DNA of 64,000 nucleotides from Prunella strophiata (Eukaryota > Chordata > Aves > Passeriformes > Prunellidae). Below the pieces are notes generated by a model. That model worked only from the letters and a program-made list of their open reading frames with translations, did no database searches and was not told where the DNA came from. A program made the translations under genes and the position numbers. Shown here piece after piece: positions 26,462 through 40,600 of this stretch (position 1 is its first letter; every line of letters begins with the position of its first letter). The stretch is taken from positions 11,617,848 to 11,681,847 of the forward strand of contig JAZBQD010000013.1 in the NCBI GenBank assembly GCA_036583965.1, written 5' to 3'.

Positions 26462-27712
26462 TTCTTGTTAGTACAATAACTTTTATTTGACATCTACAAG
26501 ATCATTATCTTGTAGTTTTTTGGACAGGTTTATACAATCTCAATTTTTCAATAGTGCAACCTGTGCAAGCAAGAAATGACAAACATTGTCCTTCACTTTC
26601 TTATAAACATCTACTATTATAGGCAAAACAAAACTTACCCATATTATAGATAAGTGACTATTCACATTTGTACATTACAATTTCTTTTAAACAGCTCCAG
26701 ATAAACTCTACAATGTCTTACAACATATTAAACATAACAGAAACAGCACATACAGCGGAACCCTCAAGTGTTTCCCATTCTCTAATTTACAGCTCAAGTA
26801 AGGTTTCATCTTAAAAGTGACAAATTAAATTATGTTAATGAAGTAAAAAATATAAGATTGTATGAGAGATGGAAGTGAATTTGCACTTAAGTTTCCATAA
26901 CCACCTCAGATTAAGGAAATGCTTCAATTTAAGGAAAACAGGCATCCAGCCATCTTTGCAGTACACATTAGGAATACCATTAATACATTAAAAATGAACT
27001 AATTTTAATTTAAGATGTTTATCACAAAAAAGAACATGTTGTAGACTCAAATATATAACTCCCAGGAGAGAACCAGAAAAAATGCAACACCTGGGTATAA
27101 ACACTATAAAAATGCAATAACCAATGCTGTACAACTAAGATTGTGTTTCTCTCTGAATTCCTGTCTCGTGTGTTTATGCTGTCCATGCCCGTTTCCAAAG
27201 ACATGCACTGTCAAACAGAAACTGGGAAGGAACCTGAATGCATGATGTGCAACCTCTAGGTTTCATGCTTTTATAAACTCAAATTGAAGAGAAAAACCCA
27301 ATATATATTTTCTATATATATACTCAATACATGCATTCGAGATCTCCCACAGCAATGGCATCGATGCACTGCGTTAAACCCTGAGCACTGTATGACAAGA
27401 TAAAAATAAAGCCTGCTTGGGGATTTTCAAGCATTTTCAAACAAATTGTGGTTTGTAGCTTAAAAGGCCAAAAGTAAAAGCAAACAGGAAGCACTACAGA
27501 GAGCATAAGGAAAGACAGATGCACCACCATAAACAACTGCTGGCTTTCAGTTCTACCAACCTTTTTAGATCTCTTTATTCCCAAAGTATTTGAGACACAA
27601 CTGAACTGAAAAAGTTATATTTCTTTGGAATCTGTCCCTGATTTTTATGCAAGTGATATGCTTTTACAGCCTTTTCCTCAAACACCAAAGTCAACACCTG
27701 TAGCTTGTCCTC
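26462..27712 (-). other. SBNO1: SBNO1 3' UTR (proximal estimate)
   Basis: AT-rich sequence following the SBNO1 stop codon, with no splice or coding signals. The end is set by the AATAAA at 26487-26482. A longer 3' UTR reaching further left is possible. Confidence 0.5.
26482..26487 (-). terminator. SBNO1: Candidate SBNO1 polyadenylation signal AATAAA
   Basis: TTTATT on the plus strand is a canonical AATAAA in SBNO1 sense, about 1.23 kb after the stop codon. Cleavage would fall near 26,460-26,470. It was chosen from sequence only. Confidence 0.5.
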
Positions 27713-30700
27713 TTATGCGTTGTTGAGGTTGGTGATGCTCTGGGGGTGGTGCTGCTGCCAGATCTGCTGCTGCTGCACTGCCAGCTGCTGCGACTGGTCG
27801 GACGTCGACAGGAGGTTCACGAGGGGTGACACACAATTTGCAGGAATGATCAAACCTGAGAACAGCAACACATCAATGGTTTCATAAAAACACCATCAGT
27901 TGTGTTCATTAAGAGCTCAGGCTGATGATTGCACCATTTAATTTATGCAACATTCAATAATGACTGTTCTGGTGTCAGGTCTAATCGGCACAGCCACAAG
28001 TCCTGCTCCTCAGTCCTTCACATCCTTTAGGCTGTGAAGCCAGAGAAAGAAGTTCTCATTTTGCCTGACAACAAAATTTATTCTCATGTTACCTGCTGTC
28101 ATGAGAAGTCAGCTATTTTTGCTTTTCTAGTCTCACAGAAGTTACATCACCATGAAAGTTTAAACATAAAAAAACCTACTTCCAACATCCTAGAAAACTG
28201 GTACTAGAGGAGCTGCCATGATATTGGCACATCCACAGGAAGCCCACATTTAACAAAACATTTGGAGAGTTTGGTTTCTGAGGTCCCTGTCTTGAGGGCT
28301 TCACTATGAGGTTTAGTGAAGAGACAATCATCTTGAAGTTGTTCTACACACTTTCAGTAGCTTAAAAACCACTAAAATAATTATTTCAAAGGCCTACTAT
28401 TAATTGCCAAAATTGGGGGAAAAGAAGCCATTGTGATGTCAGAGAACCTTGTCTGGAGCAGGCTGTGCAGGACATTTTTGCTGCAGTAAATCCAGAGAAC
28501 TGAGATTAAGTGCTCCAAACACTGGCTGAAAAAGAAACCTGCCTTCATTAACCTCCTCAATATACTGCATTGTAGATTTCTACAGCTGCACTTCTGCCCC
28601 TCCACAGCAGAGAAGCCTGCTCTCTTTTAAACCCCTTTATCCAAACTCAGCCAAGACAGAGCAGTCAGAGCCACCCCCTGCTGCAAGGAGCAGCCCCTGC
28701 ACCCACCTACGATCCTCTGGCCATCCTCTGTCCTCAGGCGCACGATTTGCATTTTGACGTTGGTGCCGCTGACCGAGGCCAGGACTCCTTCCACCTTCGT
28801 CCACACGCTCAGCACGGAGCCACACAGCACGTAGTAGGTCCTGCAGCGCAGCCCCACCTCACAGACCAGCCCCAGGCCTGCCTTCTTGCAATTGCCTCTC
28901 CTGCAGGCACAGAGGAAAGCTTGTAAAACCATTCTGCAGACTGAAGTATCCTCATTTCATTAAAAATGAGACTTCTATTTATTTAATGTGCATTCAGAGT
29001 TGAGCACATGCACTAAGGGAAGGACACTCTGAGCACAGGTATTGGTAGAGCTTTGAGAAGGGCTGGCCTAGTTAAGCCCCCATTTACAAAATGCACAGAC
29101 AGAGCTTTGAGTCAAAGATACCATCACTGAGGTCACCTGAGAGCTGGAGTACATTACAGGACACTGGTATCTGATCAGGGTACTTCAGAAGCTCCAATAT
29201 TAATCTGAAACTTCTACCAGTTATGCAGTTGCTCAGGAATTCAGCCATCAGCTGAGTTCAGACACACAGGAGGCAGCAGAGGAACAGCTGTTTCTGACAT
29301 CCATCTCATCTCTAAACATTTCCCCCCAAGAACATTTGAACTATCAGACTACAGTAACAGACTAAGACACTTCAAGCACAAGCTACTCCTGAGTCACTCT
29401 GAGTGTAATTTACACATGAACATTCATCTCATGTATTGGGACTTTAGGGCAAGTGCAAAGCTCAGTGTTTTCACTCACAAGCTGGGTCATTTGACTGGTC
29501 ATGGGGCAATTTCCCTTACACAAGAAACACAAGACTTTACAGGAAGGACAGAAGAACAGAAGCAGTGATAAACCAGTCCAGAGGGAAATAGCAGAAGTTA
29601 AAGCACAAACACTGACCAGTAGGCATGGGTGCAGGTGTCTGCAGAGGAGTTGTACTGCTCCAGCCAGTGTGGCAGAGCATCCTCAGAAGGTACCTGGAAG
29701 AGTCATCCAAAGTGGGAATGAAGTATAACACATCAAAACTTACACAGAATAAAAATAATTTGGTCATTAGCATGAGAAAGGAGGGAGCACCAGCAGCAGG
29801 ATGGTGTACAGAAGTACAGCATCCTACATTATAATAATTTCAAATTATCCATTCCAAAGGATGAGCAAAATGCTTAAAAACAGCAGAGCCTCAGAGCTTT
29901 TTCAATAATCCACCTGATGAGAGTTTCCTTAAGTTCTTGCAAATTCAACACTTGCTAGACTCTAAGGAGACTCATTTTTTATTACCACACCACAGATAAT
30001 TTATATTAATAAAGAAATTCAGAAATGGATATAGGAATGCCAAAATCATGTAGACCTCCTTAAAAAGACCCAAATAAAAGCTCTGCTCTGGAGAAAGAAG
30101 CCTATTTTTTGATTTGTCAAAATTATACATAAGTACAAAAAAAAATAAAGCCCTTATAATTATTTTCAAACTTTTCTATGTTAAAAAAACAAGCATAACT
30201 TTAATGATTACCTTCTTATATTTCTTTTTCAGGTCTGCACATGTTTCTAGTTTGAGTTGTTTCCCAGTATTTGGTCTGTATATCAAAAAAAGCTTCTTTT
30301 TAGGATTCACTTCTTTTACTAGAATTGCTGTTTTCTTGTTATTTCTTATCTGGAAAACAAAAGACAAACCAAAAACTTCCTGAATTAACACATGATGAAA
30401 ATATCTGCTTAAGTAATTCCATATTGTGTTCTTTACAGAGTAATAAGAGTGTATAATAGTACAACCAAGGACAGTAACACACCTCTAGAGCACAGTAATC
30501 CACATTAACCTCACAGTGAAACCACCATTTCCTGGTGGAGGTTTAAATAAAAGCTATTAATTTGGGCTCATATTCCTATCAGAAAGTATCCTGAGGAGGT
30601 AAAAGGAAGAATGTCACACTCAGTGTTAAAAAAAACCTTAATTTTAATGTAACACTCAATGTATTTTGCAAAACTGAACAAGTAAGTTTTTCAGTTTAGC

Positions 30701-31618
30701 CCACAAAACCTCTGAACATAATCCAAGAGACAGAAGAATCTTACCTGTAGTGATAAATAAAATCCATCATCTGGACCTGTTTGTTCTGCCCAGATCTTTG
30801 TTGCTTCATCCCAAGACATTCCTCTCTCCACACTGATCTACAAGAGAGCAGTGCAGGGGTATTTGAGTGGGAACAACTTTAAAATAGTTACACATATGGG
30901 AATTGAACACATTGTAAAAACTTACTGGCAAATGTTATTAGTTCCTACATAGATGATACAGGATTAACTTACTGTGTACAGCTCCACATGTCCAGAGGTA
31001 GAATATCCAGGAGTTAAAAACTTCTTAACATCTGCCTTCCTCACTTTCTCATCCCCAGAGCCCAAATCTGAAAAGGAAAGCAGGGTTTTATTCTGTTGCT
31101 CTGTTCTCATTGAAGTTCAAGAGCACTGTGAAACTATTTACTCACCTAAGATGCCCATGTCATATCTTCCATTCTTTTTAGCATTTTGAATAACTGCATT
31201 TAATGTGTCAGAGAAGTACTGGAACAAAGCATTCTGCTGATGGACTTCCATACCAAGAATTCGATTCAGAAATTTCCCTATATTGTTGTAATCTTAGAAA
31301 AGAGTAAGAAATACATGCATTAGGGCAAAGATAAGTTTGGTAACCACAAGCCCTCAATCAATATTCCAAGACTCTTACAAACACTATTTAAATACATTCT
31401 TTCAGAAATGCAGAAAACATTAAGTTCTTCAAAAAAGGTCACTTTTTAGATAGTCACAAGTTCAGTTCTGCTGCTGGGAATCCACTGTCATGACAGAAGA
31501 TGTTCCCAGGGACATTCTACAGATACTCTGAACACCCAAGTACCTTTATCAAGTGTCAGAATTCCAGATCTGTCTTCTACATTTATCAAGCCCACACCAA
31601 TCAATCCCTGACGAACAT
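27713..31618 (-). CDS. SBNO1: SBNO1 exons 24-31: C-terminal domain (residues ~1072-1391)
   Basis: Exons 31618-31544, 31292-31146, 31067-30973, 30837-30745, 30349-30212, 29693-29617, 28900-28707 and 27855-27713. They encode [20 protein letters not shown], the [20 protein letters not shown] helix, [51 protein letters not shown], a Cys-rich [20 protein letters not shown] segment and [20 protein letters not shown]. The last exon is Gln/His-rich ([17 protein letters not shown]) and ends in TAA at 27715-27713. No indels are needed. Confidence 0.95.
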
Positions 31619-34600
31619 CTAGGAAAGAGAAAGAAGTTAAATCATGGCTGCTTTGCCATCTAAAAATAACCCAGTGAAGCAACAGCTTCTTTAGCCATAG
31701 GATCCAATTCCAAAGCCTCTGACACCCCTCACTTCCCATTACTTGCAGTTTCTACCTAATACATCAATAAGCAAGGCACAGCTTTGCCTTCTGTCCCTGC
31801 AGGAAGCCCAGGCAGGGGAAAGCACCAATGGCACCAGGCATGAGAACAGTTCCAACAGGCAATGGGAAAATGAAGATAAAAATCTGTTTATAATACACTG
31901 GCCAAGCAGATACAGAACATTCCTCACACTGAGAGTTCACAGATCTGGTTTCATGTGTGAACTTCAACATTCAAGCAACGTGCACAGACTCTCACTGGGC
32001 GTTTACTCCCATCTGTCTCAGCTGATCATTTTAAACTGTATCAATGTTTTACAGCTCTAACAGTATTTCCATTTTCTGTGTACTGGAGAAGGATCAAAAG
32101 GCAGCTATCACAGCCTTACCTTTGAAGAAGTCTCCAGGAAAATCGGGAGGAGGTGAGACCATTGGGGAGTCCAAGTTCACAATGGATTTCATAACAATCT
32201 CCAGAGCATTTCTGCCATACTGTGTAAGAAAAAAAGTTGCTCTGTCAATTCCATTCAGTGCCTCAGCCCCAGGCACACATGGTTTAACATGGATTTATAA
32301 TTCACAATGAAAAGCTTTTCTGTGCAATAGTGAAGGGAATTGTTTATCACCTTTATGTAGTGTAGTTTATAACTGAAAACAGTCCAGTCTTAATTTTTAA
32401 TTAGAACTGCCAAATTAATCTTTCATTGAGGCTTAAAGGACACACACCATTTACTTAGGACTTTGAGTGTTTGCAAGAGCAGAAAAGTGATTTACACACG
32501 TGTGTTCCACATGGCTTCACAAACAGAATTGTGGGTTACAGAAAGAGGCCTTCCATCAGCAAGTGATACAGTTAAAGGTAAGGGATGGAGAGGAACCTTC
32601 CTCAACAGGTCATCTGTGGAATAAGCCCCACAGCATGAGTTCTCCAAAAGAAATAGAATTGTCACCTTGTTGTCAAAATTGAATCTGCTGAGGTCTCGAG
32701 TTTCTGTGGCCCGTCTGTCCCCGTGGGTGAGGGCTCCCTGTTAAGACACATCATTGTCATTAAATACAGCTTTAAAGAAAAAGAAATCTAAGTTGCATTT
32801 TCTCAAAGGAAGGATCAGACCTCTTGAAACATCTTACCAAACTCTCCAGTCTTTTTGCAACTATAGATGCAAATCTTTGCTCTCCTGCCAGTTCAGAAAT
32901 GAGGAACACATACTCTGGAGCAGTCACTTGGTTGGATCTATGAGTTCTTCCTGGATAATTAAGTAGAAGCACATATTTTAGATAAATTCTGTTTCACTGA
33001 AAATTTTTAATATAATATGAACTATGAAGAGCAAGAAAAAAAGGTGGAACTTAATCCTACTTAAAATTAGTTTCTGCTGTAATACAGCAAACAGAAGGCA
33101 GCACAGAGATACTCTTAAAGTTGCAGCAACTTCTGTAAAGACATTTCTTATGTGAATGAAATGCCAAAGCTGCAGCCTAGGCTTGTTTGTGAGGTCTCTT
33201 TCAAAGCTTTCAGGACCATTAGCTATGACCACAGATAAAGCTGATTCTGTTCATGGGTACAAGAGACTGGAGGGGTCCTTAGGAGGATGCCTATTTAATC
33301 TGATTTTCCAGGTTAGCAGTAAGCTCAGTTATGATTCCTGAGTGTGCTGGCTCAGGACACAGTGGGAGATTTACCAAACTGCTGGATGGCTCTGTCAGCG
33401 CTCCAGGGCAGCTCCAGGGTCATGTGAACCCTCCGCCTCTGGTTCTTGGCCCTGCGGTCTGCCTGCAGTGAGATACCAGAGCTGGCAGCCTCTGAGATGA
33501 TGGCAATGTTCTGTGATTGAGAAAAGAGCTCTTGGTTAGCAATAAATCCAAGATCAAGCTTCAGTTTCCAAAAAAAAAAAAAAAGAAAATCTCGTTTTAC
33601 AACTATTACCAAACATGGATCTGGAATGGTTTCACTGTTACTCACAAGGCAGAGGGAGGGCAGCAAAGGTGTGGCTTTCTGTATCAGAGTTAGAAATGCT
33701 AATGAGCTTTTCTGAGTGAAAGGAGGGGGTTTTGCTTTACTTTTCAACAACAACTCTCTGTGCAAACAGACTTGCCACCCCAGAGGGCAGGTCCCCCTGA
33801 CACTGCCCTGTACTTCAGAAGGAAAAGGGGAGGGACACAGGCTTGCTCCAACAGCAAACCACAGAACAGACAAAATGTTGCTGGTAATGCTGTACAAGGA
33901 AGAGGATCCAGCCATTCCAGTGCCTGAATGCATTTGCCTTGAAAGAATGTAAATGTTTGGACTGTGCACAAATCACTTACAGGAACCTGAGTTTTTACCC
34001 TCAAGTGTCACAAGGGACCACACAAGTTCCATGCACAGTGACATTTACTCCATTTGCCCTCTTGTGGCAGCACAGCCCAAGTGAACCACTGGGGAAGGGC
34101 TTCCTCTCCCCACTTCTTCTATGAGATGCAATTCTAACATTATTCAGGACAGGATTTTCTTTCAGAGTGCAATATATAAAGGGCAGAAGCCAGCACTCCT
34201 CCCAGTGTGCCTTCTCAACCCTTGCTAAGATTAACAGGCCCCACCTTTTCCCTTCACCCCTCACAGTAAGTTGTCATACAGTAGTCTTCCCCATTTCCCA
34301 ATTTAATTATTTCCTCTTGGAAGGGGAGACGCACAGTGACCCAGACCAATGAATCAAAATATGAATCACAAATCTGCCTTTTAAACACATATTGTTTTAC
34401 AAAACCAGCTTAAAGGTGCCAGCTTTCAGTTTGGCACATGGGGGCACACCAAGCACAGGCCTCTGAGGTCACCCAAACTGCAGCCTGACCTTTAAACACA
34501 CTGATCTGAAAAACAAAACAGCACTGAACTGAAAGTGCTTCTTAACTAGTACCTACACTACCTGCCAGTCACTGGTGAATAGCTTAGAGTTACTATGGCA

Positions 34601-37600
34601 TCTGGCACATTTGTCTACAGCCTCTCTCTTCAAAGATTACCTTATCTCCATCCATGAACCTCTGCTTTTCTGTGATGTTCAGGATTTCCACGGGCACGTC
34701 GAGCTCAGACCTGGACTCGTAGGAGATGCTGCCATCGTCGTTGCTCACCACTCTGCCTTTGCGGCCCGTCATCTGCAGGGGGGAACACAAAGCTCAGGGG
34801 GGCAATGCCAAAACCACCCCAGCACCAAAAGCTCCAAGCAGCACTCTTTATCCATGTACCCACATTAAAATGCTCAGTAATTTACTCCAAGTGCAAAACT
34901 ACATTAGAGAACCTGGGTTATTTTTTGGCTGATGCCATTATCTGCTATGTGGAACATGACAGAGCAAATCTATGTAGAAATGATGTTGTATTATGCTACT
35001 GCTCATAAGGGATTTACCAGCAGCACTAAGAAAATAAGCTAAACAGACAGCTTAGGCTGCCACTGATTTTAACAGGGTCTTTTAAATCACACTGATGCTG
35101 CTACTTGATGAGACAGGTAGCTTAAAGACATTTTTCTGAAGTTATTGAGAGATTAATTAATCAGGTTTTTCATCAACACATAAAGGTTCTTTATCTCGCA
35201 TGCCTTGGAGGATGAACTGAAGCTCCTGTCTGTTTAACATACACCAGCAACAAACTGACTGCAGTCAGTCAGAGAAACAGAGCACAGTAAAACAAAAGAG
35301 GAACTGATGTAATTTACCCAACCAGAAACGATCAAATCTCAGAAATAATGTGTTCACCCACTCAGAACTCCCCCTGTATTCTAACACAATCTTCAAGTTT
35401 CTCTTTCATTCAGAGGCATCCATTCCATGCTCTCATTCCATAGATCACTGTCTAAAACTGATAAACAACCTCTTTAGAAACACACTTTTTTTTTCCTATA
35501 TGTGAACACCAGCCTACCTCTGCAACATTTTCAGGACCACCCAGTTCATCTATAAGCTCATCCAGTGTATTAGGTGGAAGATCTTCAGCCAGCTTTTCCA
35601 GTTTATCCAGCAGTTCTTTTTTCATTTGTTGGGCCCTTTCAACAGCATCCTGACTCGTTACAAAGCTGCTGTTTGTGTTACTGTTTGCTGAAAGTTAAGA
35701 AAGACTCTTTGAGATTTAGAATTTTATTGCCCAACTGCTAGGAAATGAACCAACATCAAAGAAAGTTGCTCTTACCAGACGTGTTGGTACTAGAAGTGGT
35801 GGTTCCAACAGTGGAAGTGAAGCAGCTGGGTCGTTTGGAGCCCAGACCAGAGGCTAGTAAGGCACTTTGAATAGAATCAGGGTCTATGCTTTTCTTCTTT
35901 TTCTTTTCTTTATTTTTTTTATGCTCTTTTCTAATCAACCAGGGATCTGAAGTTAAATAAAAGTTTCAAACATTTACTAAGCAGCCATCCATCCCTTTGA
36001 AACAAATACATTCTCACTTGCATAAAGTGACTTACAAAAATCTGAATTCCAGTGTACAAAAATCTACTTGAAGTCTCACATTCTACTAATTGCAGTCTGG
36101 AACTAAACTACCTGCTTAGTAAACACTCATCTGTGGCTCACTGAAATGTTTGGAAAGACTTTCTGCTTACTCTCTGCAAATACAGCTACTTGCTTGATGA
36201 AACACTTAAGAATGTCTTACCATCTTCATCATCTTCACTGGATTCATCTCTGAATGGGTTGAAGTCATCATCATCTCCAGAACTCAAAAATTTGGAGCTC
36301 TCATTGTCACTTTCTTCATTGTCTGAAGCATCAGACTCACTTTCACTCTCATCAGAGCTGCTCCCTGCAAGGCCACCTGTTTTGCGGGCTTTTTTGGCTT
36401 CTCTGCTTATTTCTTCACCTAATGCCATCATCCCACAAGAAAGAGAAGTTAGTTTAAACCTTGTAGTCTACACACTTTGAGGTCTGTTTTACCATACAAA
36501 TTAGAAAAATATTCAACTTTTGAAAACAGAACTATTTAAAGAATCTAGGCTTTAAGCAAGACTTCTCTCCTAAGTTTTTAAGGTAATCAGTTTGGGAAGG
36601 GGGTGGTATTAGGCTTCTCTTCATTGAGCCTCAAGATAAAGAAAGTTACTTGAGTGACTACACCAGGAAATGAACTGAAGCAGACAAGGCATTTTGGGCT
36701 ATGGCTCCACAGCAGATCAACCCAATTTTAAGGAAAGCAATATAATTTGTAAATTTTAGTTAATTTATCAGCAATATAACATCTATTAAAGGCAACCTCT
36801 ACCAACAGCCTTAAGAGATCTGCAATACATTCTCTTTCATGGATGACTGTACAGATATTCCCTTTTTCCCCCACACAAAGTTCACTCTTAGGCAGCTCTG
36901 AAGTTGCCATTTTCACTGTGGCATTAGTGTAGGAACTCCAGCATTACCTTTTCGTTTCTTTACTTTGTTCTCCTTGCAAGGGCTGTCTCGGGGTGAATTG
37001 TTATTACTTTGAGCAGTCAGGTCAATTCCCAACAAGCTGAACAGCTTCTTCCTGTCAGGAGCTGGAAAGTGCTTCTCAATAAGAGACTGGAATACTCCTC
37101 TGTTTAAGAAAAAAGGGTTGCTCAGTGGAATTTGCATTTATTTAAAGTACAAACCTGTAACATTGAACAGCTTGCTTGACTTCTCTGAATAATGACTCCT
37201 TGTGAGTGCAGTTGGGCACTCTCTGTATTATCACCCACATTACTGTATTTGTCACCTTCTTAAAAGTAGGACACATCTCTTTTACAGCAGTGTTACAACT
37301 TGTTAAATTTGTTTTTGGTACCAAGTGGCACTGCTACTGCCATTTTTTTATTGCTCAATTTAAGTAAAAGATTAAGTTAATAATTAAGATCTTCAGCAAG
37401 GCAGCCCTGGGATTGGCTCTGGTCCCTCTGATCCAAGAGGGAAGTCATGGCCTGTAACTTGCTCTGGTATAAATGCAGCACACACTTGGCAGGTCTCCCT
37501 GTCCTCCCAGTTTGAGGGAACAGTAGGAGCTGTTCACACCTGAAAACATCAGTTTGGAATGCCAGGAGAACCAGGAATATCCACTGCCTCACCTGAGCAG

Positions 37601-40600
37601 TGCTGCCAGATTTTAGGTACAGGCAGCCTCTGTAAAGAACATCACTGCTAACGGATTCCCAATCCTTCTGTGCACTGATGCACATTTGACACACAGAAGG
37701 ACAAATGACCACACACACACACTAAGCTGGATGAAGGTTAGTTTTGTAAAGAACAGTTTAAAATTTCAGTCTTACTTTGCTGTAGAAACAAAGTCATTCA
37801 GTTCCCCACCACCTTCCTCCAAAGCTTCCAATGTTCTTGCTTCTCCTGTTGACTGCAGGCCAATGACAACGCACTGAAGGACAAATGAATACCAGATATT
37901 GTCAAAATGATTGAGCTGTAAGTTTATTTTACCTGAATTTCTGCTCATTAGACACCATGAAGTTCAAAAGCATGCTCCTACTATGGCTGAAATTATTTGT
38001 ATTGTGTATATATATATATAAAATTAATCTAATAGCTTTATATTTAAAACCAATGTTTAAAAATCAGTCTTGATCAACTTACTTTGCCATTCTTGATTTC
38101 CTCCCGAGCCAGCTGCACCACCCTCTTCACCTTTGAGGCTATGCAAAGGTACTTGAAAAACCTCTGGTGAGCTGACCAGAACTGACCCCACATGGACTTC
38201 TTCATGCGCTGCTCGGCATCGATGAGATCGGCCGCTTGCTGAAACCTCTCTCGAGCACTGACCCACTGAACAAGGAAAGGAGCATTCAAATTTCAACCAA
38301 CTCCAACCTCTCAGAACTCAACAGAGAAAGCAAATTTCAAAAGGGGTTCTTACCAGTTTCACAGATTTATTGTACATTTTAACATATTCCTGTGAGAGCA
38401 GAACTTCGTCGATTTTGAAAGTTACACCCGAAAAACTCAACTGTCTGGCTATGTACATTCCTCTCAGCTTCATATCCATAGCAACTATTTCCATGGCACC
38501 AACACCTCTAGAATAAAGGAACAATTAAAGTCTGTATTAGAATTTTCAAGAGCAAGGATTTGTTAGAAAAACACCTCAAAATACAATCCCAAGTACCTCA
38601 GAAAAAAACAGCTTATAAATGTGAGGGAATATGTTTTTGAAATCATTTGAAATTTAGTCTTTACATAAAACTGTATCCCTGCCTTGTAAATGTTAAGTGT
38701 ATCCCAAGAGGTTAAACTCAGTTACTTTTTTCCCAAACTGATCTAAGGTGGATTAGGAGACACTAACTTATAAATTATAACTGGATAATAAAGTTGGTCC
38801 AAATATTAGCAAATTCTTGCATTCTAATTTTATAAACTGCTGATTATTTGAAATAATACAAACCATTTTAAGTTATTCAGATTTATGCTGATATGAAAAT
38901 TATTAAATTACTAAGTAACTTCAGCTCTCTTCAACAGCAACATACCATGAGAACACAGAAGTCACCTGCAAAACAGCTGACTGCTACTCACAGGCTTGGG
39001 GCTCTAACTTCATTATTGCTAATTTGATATACACCCAGTAATGAAGAGAGGCTACACTTGCAGAGTCCAGAAAAACCACACCTCACTTAGATGGTAAACA
39101 AGATGCATCCTAAACCCTATTGTGGCATTCTGAAGTGTTCAAAATTCCCTTTTGAGTAGGCAAAGCAAGATGCTCACCCACCACAGAATGTGGCAGTGGC
39201 CTTTTCTACTGACCCCTCGCATTCAGTATTATTAGTATGTTCTGAAACACCAAGTACCTTGTAACAGCACAAAGAATTTCCCTGAACTGGGTTCTTATGC
39301 CAACAAGCACAAGATTTCCTCCTGTTAAATTGCCTAAGATGAATGCATAAACATTAGAGGCCTTCTACAAATAGGGAGCCATTAACTACACTGAGCATAC
39401 TCACTACAATACAGGGTGTTTTCATGGGGAGCAGCAAAGTATTTTGCTTTCCTAACACCCACATTTTTGAGAGGCCTCTTTTCCCAGAAAGCTTTTAAAG
39501 CTCTCAAAATTTTCTGTGAACAAAGGAAACATCTATTTTTCACCACTTATGATAAATTACACTTCTGCTAGATTTAGAAGCCAAAGTTCTTAGTGTGACA
39601 GGACATGTTTGCAAAGGACTAGAGAGTGAAGACAAGGAACTGGGGAGTACAGTCAGCCACAACCCTGTGCATTCTGCTGCAGGTCTTTGAAATTTTTACC
39701 TTCTTTCAACAGCCTGAATGAAATCACTGAATTCCCTAAATGGAGTTCCTTCACCCCATATTCCAAGACGGTTCATATATGCCATGTTTCTTGGCTCAGA
39801 TGCACCTAAAAAGAGAAACATAAATCTGTACCAGTGCCAGCAAAACCATCCAGAAACATTTAATACAAACCCAGCAGTACATACCTGTGGCACTGGCATA
39901 AACAACCCTGGCTTTTGGGAAGTTTATTTTGAAGTTCCAATACAGCCAGACCTGTTTTTGTTGGTTTTGATGAACCAACAGGACACAGATTCTTTGCTTT
40001 ATGACACTCGTCAAATACGATCTGAACCATAATTAAGGAAAAGCTTTGTCTCACTAATGTATAGAATGAGGAGTAGAACAGAAGGCAAGAAAATCTACTA
40101 CTTACAATAGGGGGCATATGGAAATTGTAAACTCAAGACACTGGTCATTTTAACTAAAAACCTTGGAAAAATATTTAAATAGTAAGTATTTAAGAACAAA
40201 ACTACCAACATGTGAGTTCTTGAAAATGCTGGTGATACTCCAAATATATATTTAAGTAAGTCCATAAAAATATCAATGCAAACTTAGGGTTCTCAAGGAT
40301 AATAGTTTAGTTTTATAGGTTTGATGTAGAAAAAAACAAACTTCACTCTTGTACCAGAGTTGTGTGGCAACATGTTAATGGTAATATGTTTGGCATAAAG
40401 TCTGTAAAACTGAAAGAGTAATGTCAGAGCATGCACACAACTGATTGCCATTACAAATAACAAATACCCAAGTCTTTAAAGATGTAAGTTTAAATAGCAA
40501 TTTCATTATAATCAAATGAATTCCAGAAAAAGGATACAACTCCATCAAAGTCTTCACCACACCAGTGAAGAAGCTGCTTTAATCTGGTTTTGTATTTACC

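Noticed and set aside
39796..40117. Two overlapping minus-strand ORFs that could look like two small genes
   Set aside because: They are the two frames of SBNO1 exon 10 separated by one surplus A.
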